Assembly (NCBI GenBank): GCA_003562535.1
Contig: PWUP01000053.1
Coordinates: 1-14,819 of the forward strand
DNA: 14,819 nucleotides
Origin: Gammaproteobacteria bacterium
Lineage (GTDB): Bacteria > Pseudomonadota > Gammaproteobacteria > Competibacterales > Competibacteraceae
Direction: 5' to 3'
Part shown: positions 14,064 to 14,819 of the stretch, in pieces
Layout: every line of letters begins with the position of its first letter
Position numbering within the stretch: position 1 is the stretch's first letter
Translations under genes and position numbers: made by a program
Notes under the pieces: generated by a model
Databases searched by the model: none
Told to the model about the DNA's origin: nothing
The model's input: the letters and a program-made list of their open reading frames with translations, nothing else

Positions 14064-14168
14064 TTAATGCCGAGATAATTTAATCGAGCGCGCCCGGCGT
14101 CCAGAAAGATAACGGATTGCGGCTATACTCAACGCGACACCGGCCACTAGAGGAACCAATGGATTCAT
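14064..14168 (-). CDS. 34-aa single-span membrane peptide, copy 2
   Basis: This very short gene encodes MNPLVPLVAGVALSIAAIRY then LSGRRARSIKLSRH. The first ~23 residues are nearly superimposable on the 53-aa peptide at 12352-12513 (MNPL.PL.AGVAL..AA.RYLSGR). After the shared LSGR it lacks the acidic helix and ends in a basic tail. AGGAG lies 11 bases upstream of the ATG. One hydrophobic span is predicted, so it should be an inner-membrane micropeptide. Codon-level similarity to a paralogue and the same position ahead of a triple SCP2-like gene make it a real gene, although it could also be a truncated copy that lost the acidic part. It appears to be the first gene of the - strand operon. Confidence 0.7.
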   Translation of the reverse strand: MNPLVPLVAGVALSIAAIRYLSGRRARSIKLSRH

Positions 14169-14362
14169 GGGATGGAGATCTCCTACGGTCTAATCAATCA
14201 AAGGAAGAAGTGGTTCATCGGATTGTGTGATTAACCACGATTAATACAGTACATTCAAAGCATTTAAAAATCAACATTTACATATAGTTGTAATAAATTA
14301 CCACGAATAGTCATCAATTTTTTATATTTATATCCAACTCTGAGGCCGATGATCAATTAGCC
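14169..14362 (-). promoter_or_regulatory. AT-rich upstream region of the 34-aa peptide gene
   Basis: These 194 AT-rich bases lie between the first - strand gene and the + strand fragments, so they are divergent promoter space. They contain the second copy of the upstream block at 14266-14294. On the - strand TTGATT, 17 bases, TACTGT gives a weak sigma70-like pair overlapping the block's end; this is tentative. No gene was found inside. Confidence 0.4.
14266..14294 (-). repeat. Upstream conserved block, copy 2
   Basis: AAAAATCAACA, 12 bases, then TGTAAT (+ strand), with the same spacing as 12599-12627. It lies 97 bases upstream of the 34-aa peptide gene. The surrounding bases are AT-rich but less alike, so the block stands out. 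Confidence 0.5.
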
Positions 14363-14566
14363 ATGTACAGAACTTTGCCAGAAATCCGCCAAATGGACGT
14401 GTTCACTGCGCTGGATGATGAGCGGCAACTGCAGTTGCTGATGGCGTTGAGCACGGCGGAAAAGCGCGTACTGTTTTCTAGCTTAGGGGGGGCACGGCGT
14501 GAGTGGCGATCCATTCGCCAGGGTGTGAAAATACGGTATCCAGCAGTTGCGATGTCAGGGTGCTAA
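14363..14566 (+). CDS. Short ORF, possible MgtE N-domain-like fragment
   Basis: This 67-aa reading frame starts at ATG 14363 with no good Shine-Dalgarno. Residues ~5-42 (LPEIRQMDVFTALDDERQLQ, LLMALS, EKRVLF) have the repeating L-x-x-L-x-x-E-x-x pattern typical of the intracellular N-terminal helical domain of MgtE-type magnesium transporters. The similarity seems to stop at about residue 42. The rest (REWRSIRQGVKIRYPAV) looks unrelated, and the frame ends inside the HigB-like relic. I read it as a truncated remnant rather than a working gene; it could also be an unrelated small helical protein. Low certainty. Confidence 0.3.
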   Translation: MYRTLPEIRQMDVFTALDDERQLQLLMALSTAEKRVLFSSLGGARREWRSIRQGVKIRYPAVAMSGC

Positions 14567-14741
14567 GAGAGCGATTCCATTGTCATTCAGCCTTCTGAGT
14601 ATGCCTTTGTCTATGTTGGAGCCATTGTATGGTGACCGCCAAGGTCAGTACAGCATTCGAATTAACAGGCAGATCCGGGTTTGCTTCCGCTGGACTAAGG
14701 CGGGTGCGGAATCGGATTTATTTTACAGTGGGCGTCAATAA
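14547..14741 (+). pseudogene. HigB/RelE-type toxin remnant
   Basis: The C-terminal half of this frame reads MLEPLYGDRQGQYSIRINRQ followed by IRVCFRW. This closely follows the LEALKGDRxGQYSIRINDQWRICFRW core of HigB-type (RelE superfamily) mRNA-cleaving toxins. The usual N-terminal ~45 residues are missing: the frame is closed upstream by a TGA at 14526, and the residues before MLEPL do not match the family. The normal ending (VEIVDYH-like) is replaced by ESDLFYSGRQ. No HigA-like antitoxin gene follows in the remaining 78 bases. The only available start is a TTG. It is therefore most likely an inactive relic of a toxin-antitoxin pair. Confidence 0.65.
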
Positions 14742-14764
14742 CTGGCCCTAACCATTGACCACTC

Positions 14765-14819
14765 ATGCACACCGACAAACCCCTTTACCTCTTGTTAGGC
14801 GCTGATCCTGAATTTCTGC
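14765..14819 (+). CDS. Start of a gene cut by the window edge
   Basis: An open frame runs from ATG 14765 to the end of the window and encodes MHTDKPLYLLLGADPEFL. The M-x-TDKPLY-x-x-x-x-x-x-P-x-x-L pattern recalls the N-terminus of Rpn/DUF2887-type PD-(D/E)XK nuclease-like proteins (recombination-promoting nuclease/transposase-like). Only 18 residues are visible and no clear ribosome site precedes it, so the call is a guess. Confidence 0.3.
   Translation, partial: MHTDKPLYLLLGADPEFL

Noticed and set aside
1..14819. CRISPR arrays, tRNA or rRNA genes, complete insertion sequences, riboswitches
   Set aside because: No regularly spaced repeats, tRNA-like cloverleaf, rRNA sequence, transposase motif or known aptamer core was seen on either strand.

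Overview
The window holds two unrelated gene blocks that run towards each other. Positions 1-5112 (+ strand) are the tail of a nitrogen-fixation operon. Positions 5433-14168 (- strand) are an uncharacterised operon built around a giant P-type ATPase. The last ~450 bases carry degraded fragments and the start of another gene. The presence of nifM and nifZ, the Azotobacter-like NifX and the RseC/MucC-family protein point to a gammaproteobacterial diazotroph of moderately high GC. The genus cannot be fixed from this sequence.

The nif block is nifN (3' part) - nifX - rseC-like - fdxB (ferredoxin III) - nifV - nifW - nifZ - nifM. The genes overlap or sit within about 12 bases of each other, so they are almost certainly cotranscribed. 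Together they cover FeMo-cofactor scaffolding and carriage (NifN, NifX), the homocitrate ligand (NifV), electron supply (FdxB and probably the RseC-like protein), P-cluster and MoFe maturation or protection (NifZ, NifW) and Fe-protein folding (NifM). A large imperfect inverted repeat followed by a T-run, and a short copy of a GC-rich intergenic repeat, separate nifM from the convergent operon.

The second block, read from right to left, is a 34-aa membrane peptide, a 388-aa protein with three SCP2-like repeats, a 53-aa paralogous membrane peptide, a second (438-aa) three-repeat SCP2-like protein, a 1527-aa P-type ATPase, and a 236-aa conserved-looking protein whose start codon abuts the ATPase stop codon. 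The [small peptide + triple SCP2] pair is present twice, and each small gene has a related upstream sequence block, so a transcription unit was probably duplicated. The ATPase has a complete P2-like catalytic core. Its ~640-residue N-terminal part holds an HMA-like fold and what looks like a decayed second P-domain in which the phosphorylated Asp is lost. This is the best candidate for an undescribed system: a membrane cation or lipid-active pump with lipid-binding-type partners. Its substrate and function cannot be read from the sequence.

The right edge (14363-14819) has a possible MgtE-like fragment, a HigB-like toxin relic without a recognisable antitoxin, and the first codons of a truncated gene.
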